DNA of 34,973 bases from Chryseosolibacter sp040902445 (lineage in GTDB: Bacteria; Bacteroidota; Bacteroidia; Cytophagales; Cyclobacteriaceae). Within the stretch, counting starts at the first letter, position 1; each line of letters begins with the position of its first letter. The notes below the pieces were generated by a model that saw nothing but the letters and a program-made list of their open reading frames with translations, ran no database searches and had not been told where the DNA came from. The position numbers and the translations under genes were made by a program. This document shows positions 7,241 to 15,092 of the stretch, one piece after another. The stretch covers positions 1-34,973 of the forward strand of contig JBBDXJ010000117.1 of NCBI GenBank assembly GCA_040902445.1, read 5' to 3'.

Positions 7241-7330
7241 TATTTTTTCCGGCTTAAGTTTATCCTTGCAGAGAGAATGAATGCCATTGTGCTGGTTTAC
7301 ATGCCCTGACACCATTAAATTTTAAGATCA

Positions 7331-7756
7331 ATGAAAAGAATTTTTAACACAGACCTCCCGGGAAATAGCGGTCACGTTGCATTACTGATCTTTCGGGTTA
7401 TTGCAGCCATATTTATGCTGACGCATGGCATTCCGAAATTGCAAAAGTTGTTGTCGGGTGCAGAAATTCAATTTGCCGATCCCTATGGGCTTGGTCCCAC
7501 GGTTTCCTTTGTGCTGGTGATCTTTGCTGAATTCCTTTGTTCGCTTCTGGTGATACTGGGACTAGCCACGCGGCTGGCGGTCATTCCGCTTATGATCACC
7601 GTGGCAACGGCAGTCATATTTGCCCACGCTGACGATCCGTTTGGCACCAAAGAAAAACCACTTCTCTTCCTGCTCATCTTTGCGTTGTTGTGTGTCTTTG
7701 GAAGTGGACGTTATTCCGTCGATCGGATTTTGGAAAAAAGAAATAGCTGGTTTTAA
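7331..7756 (+). CDS. DoxX family integral membrane protein
   Basis: The 141-residue protein has four hydrophobic segments, at about 17-37, 52-78, 80-100 and 110-128. The DoxX signature is seen in ALLIFRVIAAIFMLTHGIPKL near the N-terminus, FAEFLCSLLVILGLATRLA in the middle and the ending GSGRYSVDRIL. Family members sit in the inner membrane and have been linked to quinone or thiol redox functions and to detoxification, but no specific reaction can be assigned here. The gene is isolated, with hairpin copies 1 and 2 on either side. Confidence 0.88.
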   Translation: MKRIFNTDLPGNSGHVALLIFRVIAAIFMLTHGIPKLQKLLSGAEIQFADPYGLGPTVSFVLVIFAEFLCSLLVILGLATRLAVIPLMITVATAVIFAHADDPFGTKEKPLLFLLIFALLCVFGSGRYSVDRILEKRNSWF

Positions 7757-7836
7757 AAGTTTGTTCAAAGGACTCCTATGAAGAAAAGTCTGAAAGGTTG
7801 AATGGTTTGAAAGGTTGAAGGGTCGCGCGGTGGATG

Positions 7837-7868
7837 ACTTTCTGAAAGTTCCCAAACTTTCAGAAAGT
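7837..7868. repeat. 14-bp perfect inverted repeat
   Basis: ACTTTCTGAAAGTT (7837-7850) and AACTTTCAGAAAGT (7855-7868) are exact reverse complements separated by CCCA. Each arm is itself nearly palindromic. No T-run follows on either strand, so termination is doubtful. It could be a protein site or a separate small hairpin repeat. Confidence 0.8.
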
Positions 7869-7912
7869 TGTAATGGGGGGCACTTTGGGAATGAAAGTCT
7901 GAAAGGTTTCAT

Positions 7913-7948
7913 GTCTCCGCGGTGTCTCCTGTCTCAGGGACGCTGCGG
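7913..7948 (+). repeat. REP-like hairpin copy 2
   Basis: GTCT at 7913-7916, outer arms CCGCGGTGTC and GACGCTGCGG (10 bp including two G-T pairs), bulged T at 7927, inner stem CCTG/CAGG and loop TCT. It lies downstream of doxX in the same orientation as copy 1. Confidence 0.85.
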
Positions 7949-7986
7949 TTTCGGAAGCAAAGGCGTTCCATAACACGATTTGTACA

Positions 7987-8008
7987 AGGCGGATCCGCCT
8001 GGGCGGAT
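7987..8008. repeat. compound GC-rich palindrome
   Basis: AGGCGGATCCGCCT (7987-8000) is a perfect 14-bp palindrome. Its right half also forms a second inverted repeat, ATCCGCC with GGCGGAT (7993-8008). It differs from the REP-like family because it lacks the GTCY foot and bulged T, and may be another dispersed palindromic element. Confidence 0.65.
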
Positions 8009-8187
8009 TAGGTGAAAAGAGCAAAAAAAGGCGTCGTAACAAGAAAAATACGGATTTCTTTCAGAAAATAAAAAACTATTTTATGTAACCCTGCATCATG
8101 GAAGAGGGTATATGTTATAACTGCCCCAGGTTGCTGCAGCGGAATACCTGAAGCAGAAAATTTATCCTCCTCACTCAACCCTTCTGC

Positions 8188-10611
8188 ATGCTAAAGACAC
8201 ATTTGAAATTCTTTTCACGGGTCTTTCTCAAAGACAAATTCTTTTCAATTTTGAATATTTCAGGGCTGGCGCTGGGAATTGCCGTGAGCATTGTGTTGCT
8301 TCTGATACTTCAAAACGACCTTTCCTATGACAAACACCATGTGAACCATGAAAGGATCTACCGACTCGGCGGCCACCTGCAGGCCACGGGACTCGACGTG
8401 CGCCTGGCTCGTGTAGCCAGGGAGTTGGGTCCTATATTGCAGGAAGAATTTCCCGAAGTTCAGGCTGTTGTGCGAGCTAACTCATGGGATCGCCTCATGG
8501 TAAAATACCAGAGCAAAAGCGGAGAGGAAAAGGCGTTTTACGAAGAGGACGTCGTCCGGACCGACTCGAATTATTTTCATGTCTTTTCCCATGAATTCAT
8601 TGCCGGCGATCCAAAAACCTGTCTGCAGGATCTCAATACCCTGGTAATTACCGAATCAGCAGCCCGGAAATACTTTGGAGATGAGCCTGCGCTCGATCAA
8701 TCCCTGCTCATAGGCACTGATGCTTACAAAGTGACTGGTGTTATCAGGGATGCTCCCGCCAATACACACCTGAAGTTTGACTTTCTGTTATCGCAGTTGC
8801 CACGGCGCGGATGGACTCAGGAGGAGGGTGGCCAGGTAAAGTCGGAAGCCTTCTGGAATCCGGATGTGTTCACATATTTATATTTACCCGAAAATTACGA
8901 CTCACAGGATTTTTACGACAAATTCCCTCAAATTTTTGACAAATATTTCAAGTCGTTTGGCGATAAAGTGGGAGGGAAGTATACACCTATCCTGGAGCCG
9001 CTGGCAAAAATTCACTTCTACTCAGACCTCGATGCGGATGAACCCCATGGGAATATTGCCTATCTCTACGCTTTTACGGGGATCGGGATCTTTATCATTC
9101 TGCTGGCCTGTATCAATTACATGAACTTGTCCACAGCCAAGTCCGTGAACCGCGCCGCCGAGATCGCCATGAAGAAGACATTGGGTTCAGGCAAGCGCTC
9201 ACTTATACTATCCTTTCTGGGAGAATCCGTATTCCTGTCGATGATCTCATTGGTATTCGCCATTGCACTTGTTTTTATTGTATTGAAAGCCACACCCTTT
9301 AATGCACTGATTGGGAAAGATCTGACCCCTGATTTTATTCGCAATCCGGTTTTGTTATTCGGATCTGTTGCCATTGCATTGGGTATTGGTCTCATCTCCG
9401 GACTGTACCCCGCATTTTATCTTCCTTCGATCCCCACGATTAAAGCACTTAAAGGTTCGTATAAGAACAGGAAATCCAGTCATATTCTCCGAAAGGTGCT
9501 TACCACCGTGCAGTTTGCCATTTCCATCTTCGTGGTGGTTTGTACGCTTTTTATGCAGGACCAGATCGACTATGTGCGCAGGAAAGAGCTGGGTTTTGAC
9601 AAAGCAAATATGCTGCTGCTGCCCATACAGGATACGTTGGTTCAAAGGCAGATCAACGGGATCAAAAATGAATTTCTTCAAAATCCCAGGATACTGGCTG
9701 CCACCACCTCACACAGTGTGATGGGAATGAATGTCGGGGGCAACGCGGTTATGTGGGCGGAAGCCGAAACGGGAATGAAACAACAATCCTTCACATTGAT
9801 GTTTGTGGGGGAGGATTATCTCAAAACCATGAACATCGGACTCTTACACGGCCGTGATTTTCGTCCCGGCACCAAGACGGATATTGAAGACGTGTTCATC
9901 GCCAATGAAGCCGCCGTGAAACTAATGGGCTGGGAAAAGGAACCTGTCGGAAAAAAAGTAAAATTCTTTCATGCGGAGAAAGACGGTCAGGTGATCGGTG
10001 TGGTAAAGGATTTTAATTTTGCTTCGCTTCACAATCCGGTAGAACCTTTGCTCATCATTAAAGCAAGAGAGGAAGGGGGATATCTTCACCTGAAGGTCCA
10101 GGGAGAAAATCTTCCGGAGACCATGAGTTTCATTAAAGAAAAGTGGGCCGGATTTGATCCCAACCATCCTTATGAGGCATTCTTTCTCGATGAACGCTTC
10201 AATGAGCAATACCGCGCCGATGAAATCCAGTACACGCTGTTATCCGGCTTGTCAGGGATCTGCATTTTCATATCACTTCTTGGGCTGTTGGGGTTAAGTG
10301 CCTTCACCGCCACCCAGCGAACAAAAGAGATCGGTATCCGCAAAGTTCACGGCGCCACCATTTCCAGTATTATTTTTATGCTGTACAAAGACGTGATGTA
10401 TCTGATCATCATCGCCGCTCTTCTCATCATCCCCCTGGCCAATTACCTCATCAGTGGCTGGAAGGAGAATTTTGCTTACCGTACGCCGCTGAATTATAAC
10501 CTGTTTGCAGCGGTTGCCGTGCTGGCTCTTGTATTTGGATTTCTGACGGTTGCTTTTCACTCACTGAAAACAGCCCACACCAATCCTGTGGAATCGTTAA
10601 AATATGAATAA
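8188..10611 (+). CDS. FtsX/MacB-type ABC transporter permease, 807 aa
   Basis: Full-length member of the large Bacteroidota permease family. TM1 is at about 20-42, followed by a periplasmic MacB_PCD-like domain (45-280). TM2-4 are near 288-310, 348-369 and 386-410, ending in the conserved SGLYPAFYL then ALKGS. A second TM1-like segment follows (433-455), a second periplasmic domain (460-680), and three more TMs carrying the FtsX signature TKEIGIRKVHGA at about 712-724. Eight TMs in all imply an inner-membrane subunit working with a separate LolD/MacB-like ATPase, not encoded here. These proteins couple ATP hydrolysis to periplasmic mechanical work or efflux. A related, truncated permease follows at 10770. 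Confidence 0.92.
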   Translation: MLKTHLKFFSRVFLKDKFFSILNISGLALGIAVSIVLLLILQNDLSYDKHHVNHERIYRLGGHLQATGLDVRLARVARELGPILQEEFPEVQAVVRANSWDRLMVKYQSKSGEEKAFYEEDVVRTDSNYFHVFSHEFIAGDPKTCLQDLNTLVITESAARKYFGDEPALDQSLLIGTDAYKVTGVIRDAPANTHLKFDFLLSQLPRRGWTQEEGGQVKSEAFWNPDVFTYLYLPENYDSQDFYDKFPQIFDKYFKSFGDKVGGKYTPILEPLAKIHFYSDLDADEPHGNIAYLYAFTGIGIFIILLACINYMNLSTAKSVNRAAEIAMKKTLGSGKRSLILSFLGESVFLSMISLVFAIALVFIVLKATPFNALIGKDLTPDFIRNPVLLFGSVAIALGIGLISGLYPAFYLPSIPTIKALKGSYKNRKSSHILRKVLTTVQFAISIFVVVCTLFMQDQIDYVRRKELGFDKANMLLLPIQDTLVQRQINGIKNEFLQNPRILAATTSHSVMGMNVGGNAVMWAEAETGMKQQSFTLMFVGEDYLKTMNIGLLHGRDFRPGTKTDIEDVFIANEAAVKLMGWEKEPVGKKVKFFHAEKDGQVIGVVKDFNFASLHNPVEPLLIIKAREEGGYLHLKVQGENLPETMSFIKEKWAGFDPNHPYEAFFLDERFNEQYRADEIQYTLLSGLSGICIFISLLGLLGLSAFTATQRTKEIGIRKVHGATISSIIFMLYKDVMYLIIIAALLIIPLANYLISGWKENFAYRTPLNYNLFAAVAVLALVFGFLTVAFHSLKTAHTNPVESLKYE

Positions 10612-10769
10612 CCTGATTGAAGATCCGGTTAAGGACGGAGGCCAGCATTACTGAAGAGGAGTTAAGCCGTTACCGCGAATCGGTAGGTCATGGACGGGAA
10701 AAAATCCTACCTGCAGGGGGATACCTTTCAGGATCATTTTATCGTTTAAACAAGAACTAACCTCTCCAT

Positions 10770-12386
10770 ATGATACGGAATTATCTGTTGATTTCGCTCC
10801 GCAACTTTCAACGCCAGAAATTGTTCGCCTTGCTTAATATGTTTGGCCTCGCACTGGGGATCGCGAGCGCCATCCTCATTTTCCTGTATGTAAGTGACGA
10901 GCTTCAGTATGATACGATCCATCCAAATTCGGACAATACTTATCGGATCGGAGTCCGGTTTACCAATGCCGACGGCAGGGTTTTTAACAATACCGTTTCA
11001 CCCGGATTTTTTGTGAAGCAGTTGAGGGATACAAGAACGGAAGTGATAAATGCCACCAGGATCGATTACATAGGGTATCCGACATCCCTGCATCACAAAG
11101 CAAACGACAAGATCATCATGGTCTCGATCGTATTGCTGGTCGTTGTTCTCATGGCATTCATTTCCGGAAGTTATCCCGCCATCTATTTGTCCGCCTTCCG
11201 GCCTTCGGAAGTTTTAAAAGGGCAGGTGGCAAGGGGGTCAGGAGCGGAGATCTTCCGGAAAACACTTGTCACGATTCAATATACCGTTTCGCTGGTTCTG
11301 ATTATTTCAACTTTCATTGTTATCCGGCAGATGGACCACATGCAGAATACCAAACTGAATCAGCAGGGAAGTCAGTTACTTTCCATCCGATACGGTGGCA
11401 TCGCTCCCCAGGAAAAGTTTGCCGCATTTAAAAACGCTGTTTTGCAGGACAAAGATATTGAGCACGTGACCATGGCTAACCACTTGCCTCGTCTGAATTA
11501 TTTCGGATGGATTGGTGCCACAATTAAGTTCCCTGAATTTCAGGATAAGGAAATGCAATGGAATCAGCTGCATGTGGATTGGGATTTTATGCAGACGTAT
11601 GAGATTGAATTTATTGCAGGCCGCGATTTTATTAAAGGCAACCTGTCGGATTCTTCTTCGATGGTGTTGAATGAGGCTGCTGTGAAGGCCCTCAATCAGC
11701 CACTGGAAAAAATTATCGGCGCCTCTGTAATAGATATCAATGATAACAACCGGTCGTTCACAGTTATCGGTGTGGTGAAAGATTTTCCATACCGCTCCAT
11801 GCATCAGGTGATTGAACCTCTGATCCTGAATCCACGTGTACATTTTATAGACAGGATTGCCTATGTTAAATTACCCGTGGGCAAATTCCAGGAGAAGATC
11901 CAATACATTGAAAAAGTATGGAAGGAAATTTTTCCGAACGTGGGATTTGACTATTGGTTTGTCAGCGATGAATTCAATCGCATGTACCTGGCGGAGGGCC
12001 GGGTTTCCTCCCTTGCTAAAAGTTTTGCTGTGCTTGCAATCTTGATCACGGCTTTGGGCGTATTTGGTTTGGCATCTTACACAGCCGAACAAAAGAACAA
12101 AGAAGTCGGCATCCGTAAAGTACTTGGCGCCGCTGTAAAGCAGGTAGTCGGCATGTTCCTTATGATATTCCTTAAGATTTTCATTGTGGCAAGTGTTATC
12201 GCTGTGCCTATGGCCTATTTCATGGCCGACTCCTGGCTTGAAGGATTTGCCTATCGTTCAACGGTAAGTCCGCTGATCTTTATTGTCAGCCTGTTAGGTT
12301 TGTTGCTGATCACCCTGGTCACCGTGGGTTATGAGACCTGGAAGGCTGCGCGCAGTAATCCGGTGAATTCCCTGAGGACCGAATAA
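10770..12386 (+). CDS. FtsX/MacB-type permease with internal deletion, 538 aa
   Basis: The N-terminus (GLALGIASAILIFLYVSDEL) aligns with the start of the neighbouring permease. At residue 132 the conserved SGSYPAIYL appears, whereas the neighbour has it at 404. About 272 residues are therefore missing in frame: the rest of the first periplasmic domain plus TM2-3. The remainder is intact: TM at 162-185, second periplasmic domain (about 188-412), FtsX signature NKEVGIRKVLGAA and last two TMs, ending NPVNSLRTE. The break lies near codons 108-117 (HHKANDKII). The protein probably cannot work like its full-length relatives unless it pairs with one. It is 158 bp downstream of the first permease, on the same strand, possibly co-transcribed. 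Confidence 0.8.
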   Translation: MIRNYLLISLRNFQRQKLFALLNMFGLALGIASAILIFLYVSDELQYDTIHPNSDNTYRIGVRFTNADGRVFNNTVSPGFFVKQLRDTRTEVINATRIDYIGYPTSLHHKANDKIIMVSIVLLVVVLMAFISGSYPAIYLSAFRPSEVLKGQVARGSGAEIFRKTLVTIQYTVSLVLIISTFIVIRQMDHMQNTKLNQQGSQLLSIRYGGIAPQEKFAAFKNAVLQDKDIEHVTMANHLPRLNYFGWIGATIKFPEFQDKEMQWNQLHVDWDFMQTYEIEFIAGRDFIKGNLSDSSSMVLNEAAVKALNQPLEKIIGASVIDINDNNRSFTVIGVVKDFPYRSMHQVIEPLILNPRVHFIDRIAYVKLPVGKFQEKIQYIEKVWKEIFPNVGFDYWFVSDEFNRMYLAEGRVSSLAKSFAVLAILITALGVFGLASYTAEQKNKEVGIRKVLGAAVKQVVGMFLMIFLKIFIVASVIAVPMAYFMADSWLEGFAYRSTVSPLIFIVSLLGLLLITLVTVGYETWKAARSNPVNSLRTE

Positions 12387-12594
12387 CGGCCCCCGTACTG
12401 CCTGAGTCGTGTTGTATTAGTGATTGCCTCATTCGCAGGGATCATGTGTCTCATCCCTTTTCCTTTTGCCACCGCTCTTGTGTGGTTTTTTTTTGCGCAG
12501 TTATTCCTGCCTCTTCTGTTGTTGCAAGTACAAAACAATGTATCTTGACACCAATGGGTTATTTCCTTACTTTACCATCTGATGAACTTATGTT

Positions 12595-13398
12595 ATGAAT
12601 AAACGAATTATTATTTCAGGATTGTTAATATCGTTAGCCACGTCCTTTGTTTTGGCACAAAAGGGTCCGGCGGCTATGCGTCCGGAAATGACGGAGTATT
12701 GGGAACCTGTTCCGAAAATTGTCGATCCCGGGCCTTATCCGGGAAAGGTTGCACCACCATCCGATGCCGTTGTTCTTTTTGATGGTAAGGACCTGTCAAA
12801 ATGGAAGAGCAAGAAGGATGGCGGAGCGGCAAAATGGAAGGTCAGCAACGGTGTATTTACAGTGGAGAAGGGCACAGGGGATATTACTACCGTTCAGAAG
12901 TTTGGTGATTATCAGTTGCACATTGAGTGGAGGATTCCCGAGGATATAGAGGGTGCGAGTCAGGCGCGGGGCAACAGCGGCGTTATGCTCCAGGACCTCA
13001 GTGGCGACTTAAATATACCCGCCTACTGGTATGAGATCCAGGTGTTGGATAATTATAATAATGCCACGTATGTCAACGGCCAGGCTGGCAGTGTTTACAA
13101 GCAGAGTCCGCCTCTCGTAAATGCCATGCGCAAGCCCGGTGAATGGAATGTGTACGATATCACTTACACCGCGCCGCGTTTCAATGAAGACGGCAGCTTA
13201 TTCACTCCGGCGCGCGTGACCGTTTTTCACAACGGTGTGTTGGTCCAGGATAATTTTGAGATCAAGGGCCACACGGCCTATATCGGGTTACCGAAATACC
13301 ACGCCGCTCACGCAAAAGCGTCGATCACCTTACAGGATCACGGAGATCCGAGCAAGGCGATCAGTTTTCAGAATGTTTGGGTGAGGGAGTTGAGGTAG
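12595..13398 (+). CDS. secreted DUF1080 / 3-keto-disaccharide hydrolase-like protein
   Basis: The 267-residue protein has a Sec signal peptide (about 1-21, ending VLAQ). The rest is one DUF1080 beta-sandwich domain. Visible signatures are VVLFDGKDLSKWKS at about 60, FGDYQLHIEWRIPE, ARGNSGVMLQ, YEIQVLDNYNN, the GQAGSVYKQSPP loop, PGEWNVYDITYTAPRF, VTVFHNGVLVQDN and ISFQNVWVREL. Characterised relatives hydrolyse 3-keto-disaccharides formed by sugar oxidation and act outside the cytoplasm. The catalytic residues cannot be confirmed by eye. The gene is monocistronic in this window. Linkage to the dehydrogenase-like fusion at 33298 fits a sugar-oxidation lifestyle, though the genes are 20 kb apart. 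Confidence 0.88.
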   Translation: MNKRIIISGLLISLATSFVLAQKGPAAMRPEMTEYWEPVPKIVDPGPYPGKVAPPSDAVVLFDGKDLSKWKSKKDGGAAKWKVSNGVFTVEKGTGDITTVQKFGDYQLHIEWRIPEDIEGASQARGNSGVMLQDLSGDLNIPAYWYEIQVLDNYNNATYVNGQAGSVYKQSPPLVNAMRKPGEWNVYDITYTAPRFNEDGSLFTPARVTVFHNGVLVQDNFEIKGHTAYIGLPKYHAAHAKASITLQDHGDPSKAISFQNVWVRELR

Positions 13399-13427
13399 GG
13401 ATTAGGTTCTATCTTAGGTGAATCGCT

Positions 13428-13463
13428 GTCTCCTCGGAGTCTCCGGTCTCCGGGACTCCGAGG
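13428..13463 (+). repeat. REP-like hairpin copy 3 (3' side of RAYT)
   Basis: GTCT foot (13428-13431), outer arms CCTCGGAGTC and GACTCCGAGG (perfect 10 bp), bulged T (13442), inner CCGG/CCGG and loop TCT. It lies 26 bp beyond the RAYT stop codon and is followed by TTTTGGAAC, as in the array copies. Confidence 0.9.
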
Positions 13464-13489
13464 TTTTGGAACGTTGGCTTTACTTTGAA

Positions 13490-14089
13490 CTATTGTATGA
13501 TCAATGGTTTAGTTAAATCGATATCGTCCAATTCTTGATAGTGTAAGACCTCATAGATCCCCTGGATGCCATTGATATAAAATTGTGCTGAGCTGTGTAT
13601 GTAATCCCATGGATTTTCTGCCAGGTTCCATTTACCGCTGCAGGGGTTGTTGTGTATGTAATTAAGTTTTTGTTCTATAAATTTTTCGGTTTCACATTCT
13701 TTCCAGTCGAACGAGGGTTCAAATACCTCATGAAGCTTTCCTCTTAGCATGTCTTTTTGCTTGACTGATTCTCCGAGTTTAGGTAAAATATCTTGCTCAT
13801 TTAACTTTTCGAGCTGCTTGATGATCTCATAAGCGATAAACCTTTTGCCATTCCCAATGATGTTATTAATAGGTAGGCCCTGAGTGTTTCTGAACGCAAG
13901 TAATCCATGAAAATGGTTAGGCATTATAACATAGCCCGTGATATAGTGCCCCTGTTTTTTCAGGACATCAAACCATTTGTAGATTGCATAGTAACCATTG
14001 GTTAGTTCAAACAAACGCAGCCACCTCCAGCACGTGAATGTGATAAAGTATATGCCTTCATAGTAAGGAATCGTTTTTCGTACTGACAT
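13490..14089 (-). CDS. REP-associated tyrosine transposase (RAYT, Y1_Tnp/IS200-like)
   Basis: The 199-residue protein belongs to the HUH single-strand transposase superfamily. The N-terminal core strand YFITFTC is followed by YVIMPNHFHGLLAF, which carries the metal-binding His59-x-His61. The catalytic tyrosine is Tyr144 in KLNYIHNNP, followed by PWDYIHSSAQFY, the usual RAYT C-terminal block. RAYTs bind and cut REP hairpins through the foot tetranucleotide next to the stem. This one is flanked by GTCY hairpins on both sides (13428 and 14165), and a tandem hairpin array begins directly upstream. It is a single domesticated-type gene with no inverted IS ends. The start at 14089 follows the hairpin by 75 bp. 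The family call is strong; specificity for these hairpins is inferred from position. Confidence 0.93.
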   Translation of the reverse strand: MSVRKTIPYYEGIYFITFTCWRWLRLFELTNGYYAIYKWFDVLKKQGHYITGYVIMPNHFHGLLAFRNTQGLPINNIIGNGKRFIAYEIIKQLEKLNEQDILPKLGESVKQKDMLRGKLHEVFEPSFDWKECETEKFIEQKLNYIHNNPCSGKWNLAENPWDYIHSSAQFYINGIQGIYEVLHYQELDDIDLTKPLIIQ

Positions 14090-14164
14090 AAAATATGTTT
14101 GATGTATTGAACTACTTTGCTTTCGTGACCAAGCTAATTGCGCAAAAGCCTGTCACCTGGGGAT

Positions 14165-14200
14165 GTCCCCTCGGAGTCTCCGGTCTCCGGGACTCCGAGG
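14165..14200 (+). repeat. REP-like hairpin copy 4 (5' side of RAYT)
   Basis: GTCC foot (14165-14168), arms CCTCGGAGTC and GACTCCGAGG, bulged T (14179), inner CCGG/CCGG and loop TCT. It sits 75 bp upstream of the RAYT start and opens the tandem array. Confidence 0.9.
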
Positions 14201-14268
14201 TTGGAACACGACCAGTTCCATTTACAGAGTTGTCGTAAACAGTTGGTCATTCGTAAATGCCTCTGCTC

Positions 14269-14332
14269 AACATCTATAGTATAGAACGATCGTGCTTGGA
14301 AACATCTATAGTGAAGAACGATCGTGCTTCGA
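14269..14332. repeat. 32-bp tandem duplication inside the array spacer
   Basis: Two adjacent 32-nt copies (14269-14300 and 14301-14332) start AACATCTATAGT and contain GAACGATCGTGCTT, differing at a few positions. The same doublet recurs after the gap (about 14914-14977) but is single and diverged in the second unit, so spacer length varies between units. Confidence 0.85.
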
Positions 14333-14334
14333 AA

Positions 14335-14370
14335 CCGCAGCGTCCCTGAGGCAGGAGACACTGCGGAGAC
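14335..14370 (-). repeat. REP-like hairpin copy 5 (inverted)
   Basis: Read on the minus strand: GTCT foot, arms CCGCAGTGTC and GACGCTGCGG (10 bp, one G-T), bulged T, inner CCTG/CAGG and loop CCT. It shares the architecture of the plus-oriented copies but has different stem bases. Confidence 0.88.
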
Positions 14371-14441
14371 GTATTACGGAACTATATAGCTTCGAATTTA
14401 GGTTCCGCCATTCACCGTCTCGCTTATCGTACCAAACCGCC

Positions 14442-14477
14442 GTCTCCTCGGAGTCTCCGGTCTCCGGGACTCCGAGG
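14442..14477 (+). repeat. REP-like hairpin copy 6
   Basis: GTCT foot, arms CCTCGGAGTC and GACTCCGAGG, bulged T, inner CCGG/CCGG and loop TCT. Identical to copies 3 and 8. Confidence 0.9.
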
Positions 14478-14580
14478 TTTGGAACACGACCAGTTCCATA
14501 CATGGGTTGTCGTAAACAATTGGTCATTCGAATGCGGATTTGTTCAACGTTTAAATGTATAGAACGATCATGCTTCGAAG

Positions 14581-14616
14581 CCGCAGCGTCCCTGAGGCAG
14601 GAGACACTGCGGAGAC
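14581..14616 (-). repeat. REP-like hairpin copy 7 (inverted)
   Basis: Identical to copy 5 on the minus strand: GTCT foot, arms CCGCAGTGTC and GACGCTGCGG, bulged T, inner CCTG/CAGG and loop CCT. Confidence 0.88.
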
Positions 14617-14687
14617 GTATTACGGAACTATATAGCTTCGAATTTAGGTTCCGCCATTCACCGTCTCGCTTATCGTACCAAACCGCC

Positions 14688-14723
14688 GTCTCCTCGGAGT
14701 CTCCGGTCTCCGGGACTCCGAGG
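14688..14723 (+). repeat. REP-like hairpin copy 8
   Basis: GTCT foot, arms CCTCGGAGTC and GACTCCGAGG, bulged T, inner CCGG/CCGG and loop TCT. It is the last copy before the scaffold gap. Confidence 0.9.
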
Positions 14724-14745
14724 TTTGGAACACGACCAGTTCCAT

Positions 14746-14845
14746 NNNNNNNNNNNNNNNNNNNNNNNNNNNNNNNNNNNNNNNNNNNNNNNNNNNNNNN
14801 NNNNNNNNNNNNNNNNNNNNNNNNNNNNNNNNNNNNNNNNNNNNN
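14746..14845. other. scaffold gap (100 Ns)
   Basis: Exactly 100 Ns, a conventional placeholder for a gap of unknown size. Both edges lie in the same repeat (GGAACACGACCAGTTCCAT precedes and follows it), so the break was very likely caused by the array. Confidence 0.98.
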
Positions 14846-14979
14846 TTGGAACACGACCAGTTCCATTTACAGAGTTGTCGTAAACAGTTGGTCATTCGTA
14901 AATGCCTCTGCTCAACATCTATAGTATAGAACGATCGTGCTTGGAAACATCTATACTGAAGAACGATCATGCTTCGAAA

Positions 14980-15015
14980 CCGCAGCGTCCCTGAGGCAGG
15001 AGACACTGCGGAGAC
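14980..15015 (-). repeat. REP-like hairpin copy 9 (inverted)
   Basis: Read on the minus strand it is identical in foot and stem to copies 5 and 7. Its downstream spacer is diverged. Confidence 0.88.
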
Positions 15016-15092
15016 GTGTTAGGGAACTATTCAGCTTCGAGTTTAGGCTCGCGCCTCCCCCTGATCGCATCAAGCACCGTCTTCTGCGCGCT

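Larger units (their letters stand above)
6857..7330. other. intergenic region carrying a REP-like hairpin between direct repeats
   Basis: These 474 bases separate divergent genes. They contain hairpin copy 1 (7163-7199) and two near-identical 20-bp direct repeats, at 7139-7158 and 7221-7240, on either side of it. TATCCTTG at 7260-7267 resembles a TAnnTTTG promoter with one mismatch and could serve doxX. No ORF is supported. Confidence 0.5.
7757..8187. other. intergenic region rich in repeats and palindromes
   Basis: This 431-bp stretch between doxX and the permease contains GAAAGGTTTGAA-type repeats (7785-7825), a 14-bp perfect hairpin (7837-7868), REP-like copy 2 (7913-7948) and a compound palindrome (7987-8008). 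No coding frame is convincing. Confidence 0.55.

Noticed and set aside
12387..12594. Promoter TATCTTGA near 12540
   Set aside because: It misses two of six defined positions of TAnnTTTG, so it is too weak to annotate.
13428..14200. Complete IS200/IS605 insertion sequence
   Set aside because: The protein has RAYT-type features, both flanking hairpins have the same orientation and many copies occur without a transposase, which fits a REP system better than an autonomous IS.
14292..14924. Long plus- and minus-strand reading frames across the array
   Set aside because: They run through repeated hairpins and 100 Ns, encode the same peptide twice, and have no protein-like composition.
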